Under the pieces are notes generated by a model. That model worked only from the letters and a program-made list of their open reading frames with translations, did not search any database and had not been told where the DNA came from. A program made the translations under genes and the position numbers. Shown piece after piece: positions 43,640 through 51,736 of a stretch of 64,000 nucleotides of DNA. Position 1 is the stretch's first letter; the number at the start of each line of letters is the position of its first letter. The stretch spans positions 1,240,001 through 1,304,000 of the forward strand of contig NZ_JBHSBU010000001.1 of assembly GCF_042650885.1 (NCBI RefSeq). Direction: 5' to 3'. Origin of the DNA: Chitinimonas_A lacunae (GTDB lineage: Bacteria; Pseudomonadota; Gammaproteobacteria; Burkholderiales; Chitinimonadaceae).

Positions 43640-46195
43640 ATGGATAGGCGACAGTTTTTGAAGCTGGGCGGCTTTCTGACCGTATCGGTGGCAACCACTG
43701 GTTTGGCCGGCTGTGGCGGCGGCGATGGTGACAGCACCGATTACACGCCTGATCCCAGTCTGCCGAGCACGCCGCCGGCGACGGGCCCCGGTTGGAAATT
43801 CCCCCAGAGTGTCGCCTCGGGTGATCCGCGTCCCGATGGCATCCTGCTGTGGACCCGGGTGGTCCCGGCCGGCGCCGACGATGTCACCAGTGTCGCCGAC
43901 GGCAACTTCACCATCCGCCTGCTGGTCACCGACGCCGACAATGCGGCTGCCCTTGGCAGCAACACCGCCCTCACCGGCACGGCGGTGGTCGATACCGGAC
44001 TCCCGGTCTACGCCACCTTCGACCACACCGTGCGGCACAAGATCATCGGCCTGGCTCCAGGCCGCACCTATTACTACCAATTCATCGCCGGCGACGTCCG
44101 TTCGCGCGTCGGCCGCTTCAAGACCGCGCCGGCCGTCGATGCCGATCTGGCGCAGCTGCGCTTTGCCTTCATGTCGTGCCAGGACTGGAGCATCAACCAC
44201 TGGGGCGCTTTCGAGCATATCGTTGCCAGCAACGAGAACCTCGACTTTATCGTCCACCTGGGCGACTACATCTACGAAACCGTGGGCGAAGCCTTCCAGA
44301 CCGGTGCGGTGGAAAGCCGTCATCCGCTGCTGCAACTGCCCAATGGCGCCTTCAAGAATGGCGTCTCGGGCGCCCGCTATGCCGTGTCGCTGGCCGACTA
44401 CCGCTATCTGTACAAGCGCTACCGCACCGACAGCCGCCTGCAGGCGCTCCATGAACGCTATCCGCTGATCGCGGTGTGGGATGACCATGAATTCAGCGAC
44501 GACGCCTGGCGCGACGCCGAAACCTACAGCCACGGCAGCTACAACACCAGCACCGGCGGCGACAACAACCACCAGTTGAGCCGGCGCCGCAGCGCCAACC
44601 AGGCCTGGTTCGAATTCATGCCGGCCGATGTGAGCTACGCCTCGGCCACGCCCGGCTATGAAAATATCCAGATCTACCGCGAGCTGCGTTTCGGCCGGCT
44701 GGCCCATCTGGTGATGACCGACCAGCGGCTCTACCGGGCCGACCATATGGTGCCGGAAGCCGCGCCCAATCCGCTGACCGGCCAGCCGCTCGGTTCGATC
44801 GGCAGCCGCTATATGGTGCCCGAGAATATCCTGTACGGCGCCGAAGCCCAGAAGATGGCCGCCGCCACCCAGCTCGGCTCGCCCGACCCGCTGGCCTTCG
44901 TGGCCATGCTGGGCAAGCCGCAGCGCGACTGGTGGAAGAATGTGATGGCCTCGTCCAACGCCACCTGGAAGCTGTGGGGCAACGAAGTGTCGCTGCTGCG
45001 GATGGGGGTAGACGGCACCACGGCCATCGCCACCCTGATCGCCCTGTCCTCGGTGCCGACGCTGGCGACCCAGATCGCCAACGCCGCGTCCCAGACCAGC
45101 GGCAATATCGCCGTCGCCTCGGCCCTGGTCGGTGCCGTCACCGCCGGGGCCTCGCAAGACACGGCTGCGCTGGCCGCCCGCTCGATTGCCGAAGCTGCGG
45201 CAAGTGGCGCCAACAAGGTGTCGGTCGCCATGGCCGCCGGCCTCAATGCCAGCCAGGCCGGCGTCGCCGCTGCCGCCTTCGATGCCGCCCAGGCGGCCGC
45301 CATCGGCGGCAGCAGCGCCCAGGCCGCGGCGGGCGCCCAAGTGGTGGCATTCGGTGCGGTCAAGGCCGATATCCAGGCCCGTGGTGCCGAATCGAGCTAT
45401 ATCCCGACCGACAAGCGCGCGCTGCTGTCGGCCTTCTTCACCAAGTTCCTGCTCAACGCCGACCAGTGGGACGGCTACGATGCCGAGCGGCGCGACCTGA
45501 TGCAGCATCTGAAGGGCAACAATATCAAGAACGTGGTGGCGCTCACCGGCGATATCCACGCCTTCTTCACCGGCACCGTGCACGACAACTACCGCGCCGC
45601 CGGCAACGGCACGCCGGTGATGGTCGATCTGGTGACGGCCGGCATCAGCTCCGATTCGTTCTTCTCCTATCTGCGCGATGCCGTGGGCACGCTGTCGAGC
45701 GATCTGGCGCCCTTGGTGTTCTATCCGCTGACCATCCCGGTGCCGGGCCTGGGCAGCATCCAGATCACCTTCAACCTGCTCGATTTCTCGATGAGCCGGC
45801 TGCCGCCATCACTCGACGAGCTGGCCGATCAGGCCCGGGTTCAGGTCCGTGGCGCGCTCGCCACCAAGGGTCTGCCCGAGTCGCAGCTCGATGCCACCAC
45901 CCGCGCCGTGCTCGAAGGACTGAAGGCCGAACCGGCCTTCAATACCACGCTGCTGGGTCTCGCCCGTGCGCTGGCCGGCATGAACAGCAATCCGTGGCTC
46001 AAGCTGACGCTGACCGATGCCCAGGGCTATGCGGTGGTCAATCTGACCCAGACCCAGCTGACTTGCGAATTCCGTCAGGTCAACAAGCTGGTCGGCAATA
46101 GCGCACCGAGCAATATCATCGCCCGAACCCTGTTCGCCACCGTGCCGCGCGACAGCGCTTCGGTGACGGTGGGTGAGCCCAGAACGCTCGTCTAA
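43640..46195 (+). CDS. phoD: PhoD-like alkaline phosphatase with large Ala-rich insert
   Basis: 851 residues. A Tat signal (MDRRQFLKLGG) leads to a lipobox-like LAGCGGG, so it is probably a Tat-exported lipoprotein. The family's FN3-like start (SVASGDPRPDGILLWTRV) is followed by the phosphodiesterase/phosphatase core: MSCQD, VHLGDYIYE, WDDHEFSDDAW, and near the end LTGDIHAFF. Typical PhoD proteins have about 520-560 residues. The excess is an Ala-rich helical insert at about residues 460-590 (ATQIANAASQ, AALAARSIAEAAASG, AFDAAQAAAIGG) and a second addition at about 695-790. Both inserts keep the frame and core motifs. No Pho box was found. A strong ribosome site (AGGAG) precedes the ATG. Confidence 0.93.
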   Translation: MDRRQFLKLGGFLTVSVATTGLAGCGGGDGDSTDYTPDPSLPSTPPATGPGWKFPQSVASGDPRPDGILLWTRVVPAGADDVTSVADGNFTIRLLVTDADNAAALGSNTALTGTAVVDTGLPVYATFDHTVRHKIIGLAPGRTYYYQFIAGDVRSRVGRFKTAPAVDADLAQLRFAFMSCQDWSINHWGAFEHIVASNENLDFIVHLGDYIYETVGEAFQTGAVESRHPLLQLPNGAFKNGVSGARYAVSLADYRYLYKRYRTDSRLQALHERYPLIAVWDDHEFSDDAWRDAETYSHGSYNTSTGGDNNHQLSRRRSANQAWFEFMPADVSYASATPGYENIQIYRELRFGRLAHLVMTDQRLYRADHMVPEAAPNPLTGQPLGSIGSRYMVPENILYGAEAQKMAAATQLGSPDPLAFVAMLGKPQRDWWKNVMASSNATWKLWGNEVSLLRMGVDGTTAIATLIALSSVPTLATQIANAASQTSGNIAVASALVGAVTAGASQDTAALAARSIAEAAASGANKVSVAMAAGLNASQAGVAAAAFDAAQAAAIGGSSAQAAAGAQVVAFGAVKADIQARGAESSYIPTDKRALLSAFFTKFLLNADQWDGYDAERRDLMQHLKGNNIKNVVALTGDIHAFFTGTVHDNYRAAGNGTPVMVDLVTAGISSDSFFSYLRDAVGTLSSDLAPLVFYPLTIPVPGLGSIQITFNLLDFSMSRLPPSLDELADQARVQVRGALATKGLPESQLDATTRAVLEGLKAEPAFNTTLLGLARALAGMNSNPWLKLTLTDAQGYAVVNLTQTQLTCEFRQVNKLVGNSAPSNIIARTLFATVPRDSASVTVGEPRTLV

Positions 46196-46218
46196 AGCCG
46201 AGTGATCCGCTCCAAGAC

Positions 46219-46244
46219 AAACACCGCGCCCAGGCGCGGTGTTT
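46219..46244 (+). terminator. Intrinsic terminator of phoD
   Basis: AAACACCGCGCC-CA-GGCGCGGTGTTT forms a perfect 12-pair stem followed by TGTTGTG, 23 bases after the stop codon. Confidence 0.85.
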
Positions 46245-46648
46245 TGTTGTGTGAGACAGGAGAGTCGCCTGGCAGAAAATCGAGAAGTGGGAAGCAAGCC
46301 GACACCACCAACCGTCCAATCGGCCGACCTTGATCAGCGAGCGCATCGGCGCGAGATTGTTCGGGATGGGGCGGCTTAGCCGTCTGCCCAATGCGCAGGA
46401 AAAGGCGATTCCACGTCCGCAGCCGCCCACAGAGGTCAACGCCCGCAAGGAATAAGACAGAGGAAGCAGGACGCGCCGGAACCGGGCTGACACGTCCGCG
46501 GACCAGCCCGCCGCCGCCACGGTAAACGCCAGATGCCAATATAAATTTATTACGCCAAACCAGTGCCAAGTAAATAGCCATACCAAATACGATATTAAAA
46601 TTTCTTCCTTATCCTCTCAGCAATCGCGACGGTATGACGCCATGCCCA

Positions 46649-46657
46649 TGCTAGAAT
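46649..46657 (+). promoter_or_regulatory. Extended -10 promoter before the M61 peptidase gene
   Basis: TGCTAGAAT is an extended -10 box (TGn plus TAGAAT). No -35 match is visible. It lies 32 bases before ATG 46690 and argues against the upstream ATGs at 46642 and 46648. Confidence 0.5.
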
Positions 46658-46689
46658 CCCCGGCTTTCCGTCCCTCTGCCGCCGACGCC

Positions 46690-48510
46690 ATGAAAGCCGC
46701 CCCGATCCGCTACCGTATCGCCGCTGTCAATCCTGCCGCCCATCTGTTCGAGGTCACCCTGAGCGTGGCCCAGCCCGCTGCCACCGGCCAGCAGTTCTCC
46801 TTGCCGGTCTGGATTCCGGGCTCTTACATGATTCGGGAATTTGCCAAGCACATCGTCGCCATCACCGCCGAAAACAAAGGCAAGCCGGTGGCACTGGAGA
46901 AGCTCGACAAGCACACCTGGCGCGCGGCCCCGGTCAAGGGCGAATTGACGCTGCGCTATACCGTCTATGCCTACGATCTGTCGGTACGCCACGCCTACCT
47001 CGATACCCAGCGCGGCTTTTTCAATGGCACCAGCGTGTTCCTGGCAGTCGAAGGCCAGACCAGCCTGCCGTGCGAAGTCGAGATCGAAGCCCCGGCCGGC
47101 AAGGAATACCGTGACTGGCGCGTCGCCACCAGCCTGCCTGCCGCCGGTGCCAAGCCCTACGGTTTCGGCACCTATCGCGCCGGCGACTATGACGAGCTGA
47201 TCGACCACCCGGTCGAGCTGGGCGACTTCACCCTGATCCAATTCAAAGCCCATGGCGTGCCGCACGACTTTGTGCTGTCCGGTCGCTTCAAGCGGCTCGA
47301 CAGCAAGCGGCTGGCGCGCGATGTGAAAAAGATCTGCGAATACCAGATCGACCTGTTCGGCCAGCCGGCGCCGTTCTCGCGTTATGTATTCATGACCATG
47401 GTGACGGGCGACGGCTACGGCGGCCTCGAACACCGTGCCTCGACCGCCCTGATGGCCAGCCGCGACGATCTGCCGCGCGATGGCGAAACCGTGATGAAAA
47501 GCGGCTATCGCCAGTATCTCGGGCTGATTTCGCATGAATACTTCCATAGCTGGAACGTCAAGCGGATCAAGCCGCAAGCCTACGCCCCCTACCGCACCGA
47601 TCAGGAAAACTATACCCGTCTGCTGTGGGCCTTCGAGGGGCTGACTTCCTACTATGACGATCTGACCCTGGTCCGCAGCGGGGTGATCGATGTCGAGAGC
47701 TATCTCGAACTGCTGTCACATACCATCACGGGCGTGCTGCGCACCCCAGGCCGGGCGGTGCAGACGCTCGAAGAATCGAGCTTCGATACCTGGATCAAGT
47801 ACTACCGCCCCGACGAGAACTCGCTCAACAGCGGCATCAGCTATTACACCAAGGGCGCACTGGCGGGGCTGGTGCTCGATCTGCATATCCGGCGCGAAAC
47901 GGCCGGCCGCAAGTCGCTTGACGATGTGATGGTGGCGCTGTGGCAGCGCTACGGCCGCGAGTTCTACGAAGGCCGCCCCGAGGGCGTGCCCGAAGACGGC
48001 TGGGAAAAGATGGCGCTGGAAGTCACCGGCCTCAAGCTCAAGCCGCTATTCGACCGGCTGCTGCGCTCGACCGAGGAACTGCCGCTCCAGGAAATGCTGG
48101 CCACGGTCGGCATCGAGTGGCAGCAGCGCTCGCAGGTCGGCAATGCCGACAAGGGCGGCTGGCTCGACAAGAGCAAGGAAGGCACGCCTTGGCTCGGCGC
48201 CCGGACCACGGTCGAACAGGGCCTGGTCAAGCTGACCCATGTGTTTACCGATGGTCCGGCCCAGAAGGCCGGTCTGTCGGCCGGCGATCTGATCGTCGCA
48301 TTCGACGGCCTGCGCGCCGGCGGCAATCTCGACACCCTGCTCAACCAGTGCCGCGCCGGCGACAAGGTCGATATCCACGCCTTCCGCCGCGACGAGCTGT
48401 TCAAGACCAAGCTGGTGCTCGAAGCAATGCCGGTCCAGACCGTGGGCCTCAAGCGCAGCGACGACGACCCCAAGCTGGTCGAAGCGCGCCGCGCCTGGCT
48501 CGGCGCCTGA
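46690..48510 (+). CDS. M61 family glycyl aminopeptidase with PDZ domain
   Basis: 606 residues. The N-terminal beta domain (PIRYRIAAVNPAAHLFEV, LPVWIPGSYMIREF) precedes a gluzincin metallopeptidase domain with zinc motif HEYFH at about 282-286 and GGLEHR upstream of it. A PDZ domain ends the protein (THVFTDGPAQKAGLSAGDLIVAFDG). Family members release N-terminal Gly or Ala. No signal peptide is seen, so it is probably cytoplasmic. I placed the start at 46690 because a promoter -10 box covers the upstream ATGs. Confidence 0.94.
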   Translation: MKAAPIRYRIAAVNPAAHLFEVTLSVAQPAATGQQFSLPVWIPGSYMIREFAKHIVAITAENKGKPVALEKLDKHTWRAAPVKGELTLRYTVYAYDLSVRHAYLDTQRGFFNGTSVFLAVEGQTSLPCEVEIEAPAGKEYRDWRVATSLPAAGAKPYGFGTYRAGDYDELIDHPVELGDFTLIQFKAHGVPHDFVLSGRFKRLDSKRLARDVKKICEYQIDLFGQPAPFSRYVFMTMVTGDGYGGLEHRASTALMASRDDLPRDGETVMKSGYRQYLGLISHEYFHSWNVKRIKPQAYAPYRTDQENYTRLLWAFEGLTSYYDDLTLVRSGVIDVESYLELLSHTITGVLRTPGRAVQTLEESSFDTWIKYYRPDENSLNSGISYYTKGALAGLVLDLHIRRETAGRKSLDDVMVALWQRYGREFYEGRPEGVPEDGWEKMALEVTGLKLKPLFDRLLRSTEELPLQEMLATVGIEWQQRSQVGNADKGGWLDKSKEGTPWLGARTTVEQGLVKLTHVFTDGPAQKAGLSAGDLIVAFDGLRAGGNLDTLLNQCRAGDKVDIHAFRRDELFKTKLVLEAMPVQTVGLKRSDDDPKLVEARRAWLGA

Positions 48511-48845
48511 TTCCGATTCCCGGCAAAACGGCGTCCAGGCCCGCAAACCCCGAGTGCGCCAACCGCCAAATGGCCGAGCGCACCGTCTGCCTCCGACTGC
48601 ACGGCGATTCGCAGTGGACAGTCCGGGCAAGCGCGGCTGGACGCCATTTTGTAGCGGCATCGGTATGAGCCAGGTCCACCGCCGGGCCTGGACGCTGCTT
48701 GGCGCATTTCCGTTTGAAGCGGCGCCGCCACCACACCTGCTTGAGTGTCATGGCTCGGGCTTTGAGGTCCGGACACGCTGACGCCCAATTGGCTGGACCT
48801 GCCCGGACCGTTTCCCAATCAACTGCTTTATCACTGTTTCACTGC
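48511..48845. other. Gene-free stretch before the C13 peptidase gene
   Basis: About 335 bases of GC-rich DNA. The C13 frame stays open back to 48699, but the extra residues are Arg/His-rich and lack a ribosome site, so I see no gene here. Confidence 0.5.
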
Positions 48846-50282
48846 ATGAATCGATCGCGCCCGCACGACAAGTCTCCGTTCGGCTCGGCCACGCTGGTAC
48901 GTGGCCTGCTGGCGCTTTGCCTGCTGCCGCAATCACCGCGCCATTTCTCCCCCAGTGCCCTGCCCTGGCTGTTGGCGGTCTGGGTAGGCTTCGATATGGG
49001 CTGGGAGGATTTCTACCGACCGGCCGGCATGGACCCGGTCCTGCTGCGGGTGGGTCTACTGACCGGACTTGGCCTGTGGATGGCCTACGGGCTGGCCATC
49101 TGGCTGACAGTCAGACGCAGCCGCATCGTCTGGCATCTGTGGACCCTGCTCGCCGCCATGGCGCTATGGTGGCAATTTGCCAGGCCCGTGTTGATGCGAC
49201 TGGAAAGTGCCATTGAATCGTTTCTGCCCGAGCAGACCTGGCTTCAGTTGGTCCTGCTGTTTATTCCCGGTCTCTGGCTCACCCTGGCCCTGGTGCGGCA
49301 GGCGCGCAGCCAGTTTCATCTGAGTGACCTGCGCAGCCTGCTGCTGCTGGCCCTGATCGGCACCATCTCGTGCTGGTGGGCAGTCGATTCGCGCACCCTG
49401 CTCTACTGGACCTGGAACGACAGCTACGCCAGCCAGCCGATTCCCACCACTGCGGCGCCGCCGCCGTTTCCCGAGGAATTGTTGTATCGCCAGCCGCAAC
49501 TGCTGCGCGACGCGCTGGCCGCGCTGCCTGCCCAGCGGCCCGGCACGGCTGACCTGTATGTGGTCGCCGTCGCCGGTGACGGCAGCCAGGGGGTGTTCTG
49601 GCGCGAAAGCGAGCTGGCGGCACAGCGCTTTCGCGAGCGGCTCGGGGCACGCCATGCCGTGCTGTTGCAGAACCGGCCCGATCAGCCGCTGGCCGCGCCG
49701 CTTGCTACCCGCAGCAGTCTCGATGCCACCTTGCAGCGGCTCGGACGGCTGATCGACCCTGACGAGGATGTGGTACTGGTCTTCCTGACGTCGCACGGCT
49801 CGGACAGCTTTGAATTTCTGCTGCAACAGCCGCCGCTCGAACTGGCGCCGATCACCCCGGCCTGGCTGGCCGACAGCCTCAACCGCGCCGGTATCCGGCA
49901 GCGCATGGTGATCGTGTCGGCCTGTTATGCAGGCGGCTATATTCCGCCGCTGGCCACGACCGACACTTTGCTGATCACCGCCGCCGACGCCAGCCACAAC
50001 TCGTTTGGCTGCGCCGACGATGCCGAGCTGACCTGGTTTGGCCAGGCACTGCTCAAGAATGCGCTGGAGCGCCAGACCACGCTGGAGGCGGCCTTCTATC
50101 AGGCCCGCGAGCAGGTTCGGCAATGGGAGAGTGCGGAGAACTATCCGCCGTCCAATCCGCAGATCTTCATCGGCGAACGGATCGGCGAACGGCTGGAGCA
50201 GATGAAAATTCTGGGAAGACGACCGAACAGCGCCGAAATGAAATTTATCAGCCAAGATCTTGCAAGACCCCAGGCCGAATAA
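48846..50282 (+). CDS. Membrane-anchored C13 family (caspase-fold) cysteine peptidase
   Basis: 478 residues from ATG 48846. The N-terminal half has several membrane helices (LLALCLLPQ, GLLTGLGLWMAYGLAIWL, WTLLAAMALWW, LVLLFIPGLWLTLALV, LLLLALIGTISCWWAV). The C-terminal half is a soluble caspase-like domain: strand VVLVFLTSHGSDSFEF with catalytic His at about 317 and VIVSACYAGGYIPPL with catalytic Cys at about 360. This matches the peptidase C13 family, which in eukaryotes includes legumain and GPI8; bacterial members are poorly studied. The domain side of the membrane and substrates are unknown. It may belong with the peptidase gene upstream, though 335 bases separate them. Confidence 0.88.
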   Translation: MNRSRPHDKSPFGSATLVRGLLALCLLPQSPRHFSPSALPWLLAVWVGFDMGWEDFYRPAGMDPVLLRVGLLTGLGLWMAYGLAIWLTVRRSRIVWHLWTLLAAMALWWQFARPVLMRLESAIESFLPEQTWLQLVLLFIPGLWLTLALVRQARSQFHLSDLRSLLLLALIGTISCWWAVDSRTLLYWTWNDSYASQPIPTTAAPPPFPEELLYRQPQLLRDALAALPAQRPGTADLYVVAVAGDGSQGVFWRESELAAQRFRERLGARHAVLLQNRPDQPLAAPLATRSSLDATLQRLGRLIDPDEDVVLVFLTSHGSDSFEFLLQQPPLELAPITPAWLADSLNRAGIRQRMVIVSACYAGGYIPPLATTDTLLITAADASHNSFGCADDAELTWFGQALLKNALERQTTLEAAFYQAREQVRQWESAENYPPSNPQIFIGERIGERLEQMKILGRRPNSAEMKFISQDLARPQAE

Positions 50283-50320
50283 AAATAGAAACAATAAAAT
50301 TGAGCCAGAACGTCATTTAC

Positions 50321-50354
50321 CAGTCGGCCGCCCGCCCAAGCGGACGGCCGACTG
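50321..50354. terminator. Hairpin between convergent C13 peptidase and dadA genes
   Basis: CAGTCGGCCGCCCG and CGGACGGCCGACTG pair over 14 bases with one wobble and a CCCAAG loop. It lies 38 bases after one stop codon and 2 bases after the other. No T tract. Confidence 0.65.
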
Positions 50355-50356
50355 AC

Positions 50357-51613
50357 TCAGCCATCGAGAAAATCGAACTGCAAGGGCGGACGCCGGCCGG
50401 CGATCAGCTCGGCCACCGCCCGGCCCGAACCCGGACCTTCGGTCCAACCCAAGGTGCCGTGGCCAGTATTGAGATAGAGATTATCGAAGCGGCGCCGGCC
50501 GATCAGCGGCACATTCGAGGGCGTCGAGGGACGCAGGCCGGTCCAGAACTGGACCGAATTGGGGTCGGCCGAATTGGGAAACAGCTCGAAATAGCGCCGG
50601 GTCAAGGCCTCGCAGCGCACCATATTGAGTTCGGTGCTATAGCCGTTGAGTTCGGCAGTGCCGGCGATCCGGATCCGGTCGCCCAGCCGGCTGTACACCA
50701 TCTTGACCGCCTCATCGGTGATGCTGACCGTGGGCGCGCCTTCATGGTCTTCGATCGCCAGCGTGGCCGAGTAGCCCTTGGCCGGATAGATCGGCAGCCG
50801 GATGCCCAGCGGCGCCAGCAGCAAGGGGCTGTAGCTGCCCAGACACACCAGATAGACATCGCCGCGCTCGACCCCATGATGGCCGTCGGATTCGCACAGG
50901 CGCACTCCGGTGATGCGCTGACCGGCGTGATCGAGGCCGGCGATACAGGTGTTGTAACGAAACTGCACCCCACGTTCGGCCGCCAGACGGCCCAGATGCT
51001 GGGTAAACAGATGCGCATCGCCCGATTCGTCGTCGGCGGCATAGGTCGCGCCGACCAGACGGGCGCCGAGCCGGGTCAGCGCCGGCTCGATATCGATGGC
51101 CCGTTCGCGGCTGATCGGCTCGCGCACGCAGCCATAACGGCGCATCAGCTCGGCAGCACGACAGGCCGAGTCATAGGCTTGCTGTTCAAAATAGATTTGC
51201 AGGATGCCGCGGGTCTGCTGCTCGTAGGAAAGACCGGTCTCGGCCCGCAGGGCATGCAGCGTCTGGCGGCTGTACAGGCCCAGATTGACCATCTGCACCA
51301 GATTGCGCTCAAAGCGCCCGGGCAGGCATTCGCGCAGAAAACCTGCGCCCCAGAGCCATTGCCGCAGGTCGAGCTTGGGGCGGAACAACAGTGGCGAATC
51401 GTCCCGCCACAACCATTTCAGCACTTTCCACGGCGCGCCCGGGTCTGCCCACGGCTCGGACTGCGACACCGATACCTGACCGCCATTGGCGAAACTGGTC
51501 TCCAGTGCCGCATCGGGCTGACGGTCGAGCACGACCACCTCAAATCCTTCTTGACGAAGAAACCATGCCGAAGCGACGCCGGTAATCCCGGCGCCCAAAA
51601 CGACCACCTTCAT
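50357..51613 (-). CDS. dadA: D-amino acid dehydrogenase small subunit
   Basis: 418 residues. This FAD-dependent membrane-associated enzyme oxidises D-amino acids, mainly D-alanine, to keto acids and passes electrons to the respiratory chain. The N-terminus shows the FAD-binding motif (VVVLGAGITGVASAW) and the family's ETSFANGGQVSVSQSEPWADP. LPIYPAKGYSAT, GLRPSTPSNVPLIG and YLNTGHGTLGWTEGPGSG complete it. ATG 51613 follows AAGGAG. No alanine racemase (dadX) is adjacent. Confidence 0.96.
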   Translation of the reverse strand: MKVVVLGAGITGVASAWFLRQEGFEVVVLDRQPDAALETSFANGGQVSVSQSEPWADPGAPWKVLKWLWRDDSPLLFRPKLDLRQWLWGAGFLRECLPGRFERNLVQMVNLGLYSRQTLHALRAETGLSYEQQTRGILQIYFEQQAYDSACRAAELMRRYGCVREPISRERAIDIEPALTRLGARLVGATYAADDESGDAHLFTQHLGRLAAERGVQFRYNTCIAGLDHAGQRITGVRLCESDGHHGVERGDVYLVCLGSYSPLLLAPLGIRLPIYPAKGYSATLAIEDHEGAPTVSITDEAVKMVYSRLGDRIRIAGTAELNGYSTELNMVRCEALTRRYFELFPNSADPNSVQFWTGLRPSTPSNVPLIGRRRFDNLYLNTGHGTLGWTEGPGSGRAVAELIAGRRPPLQFDFLDG

Positions 51614-51736
51614 ACTTCTCCTTGGAATGCAGTTTGCGGAGTTGCGGCACGGAGCCTAATAATAGGAGAAATCGATCAGGAACGGACATCGGCGCGATGC
51701 CGCGATAAATCGAAGACGACAAGGAAGCCTTGATCC

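Larger units (their letters stand above)
46196..46689. other. Gene-free stretch between phoD and the aminopeptidase gene
   Basis: About 490 bases. It holds the phoD terminator at the left end. The middle is GC-rich and shows no frame I trust, and the right end is AT-rich and holds the promoter of the next gene. Confidence 0.6.

Noticed and set aside
43550..45583. Minus-strand open frame of 677 codons opposite the PhoD-like gene
   Set aside because: Mirror frame; composition is His/Gly/Val-rich with no motif.
46116..46586. Possible small gene on the minus strand in the gap before the aminopeptidase
   Set aside because: It overlaps the end of phoD and its terminator, with no ribosome site and no recognisable product.
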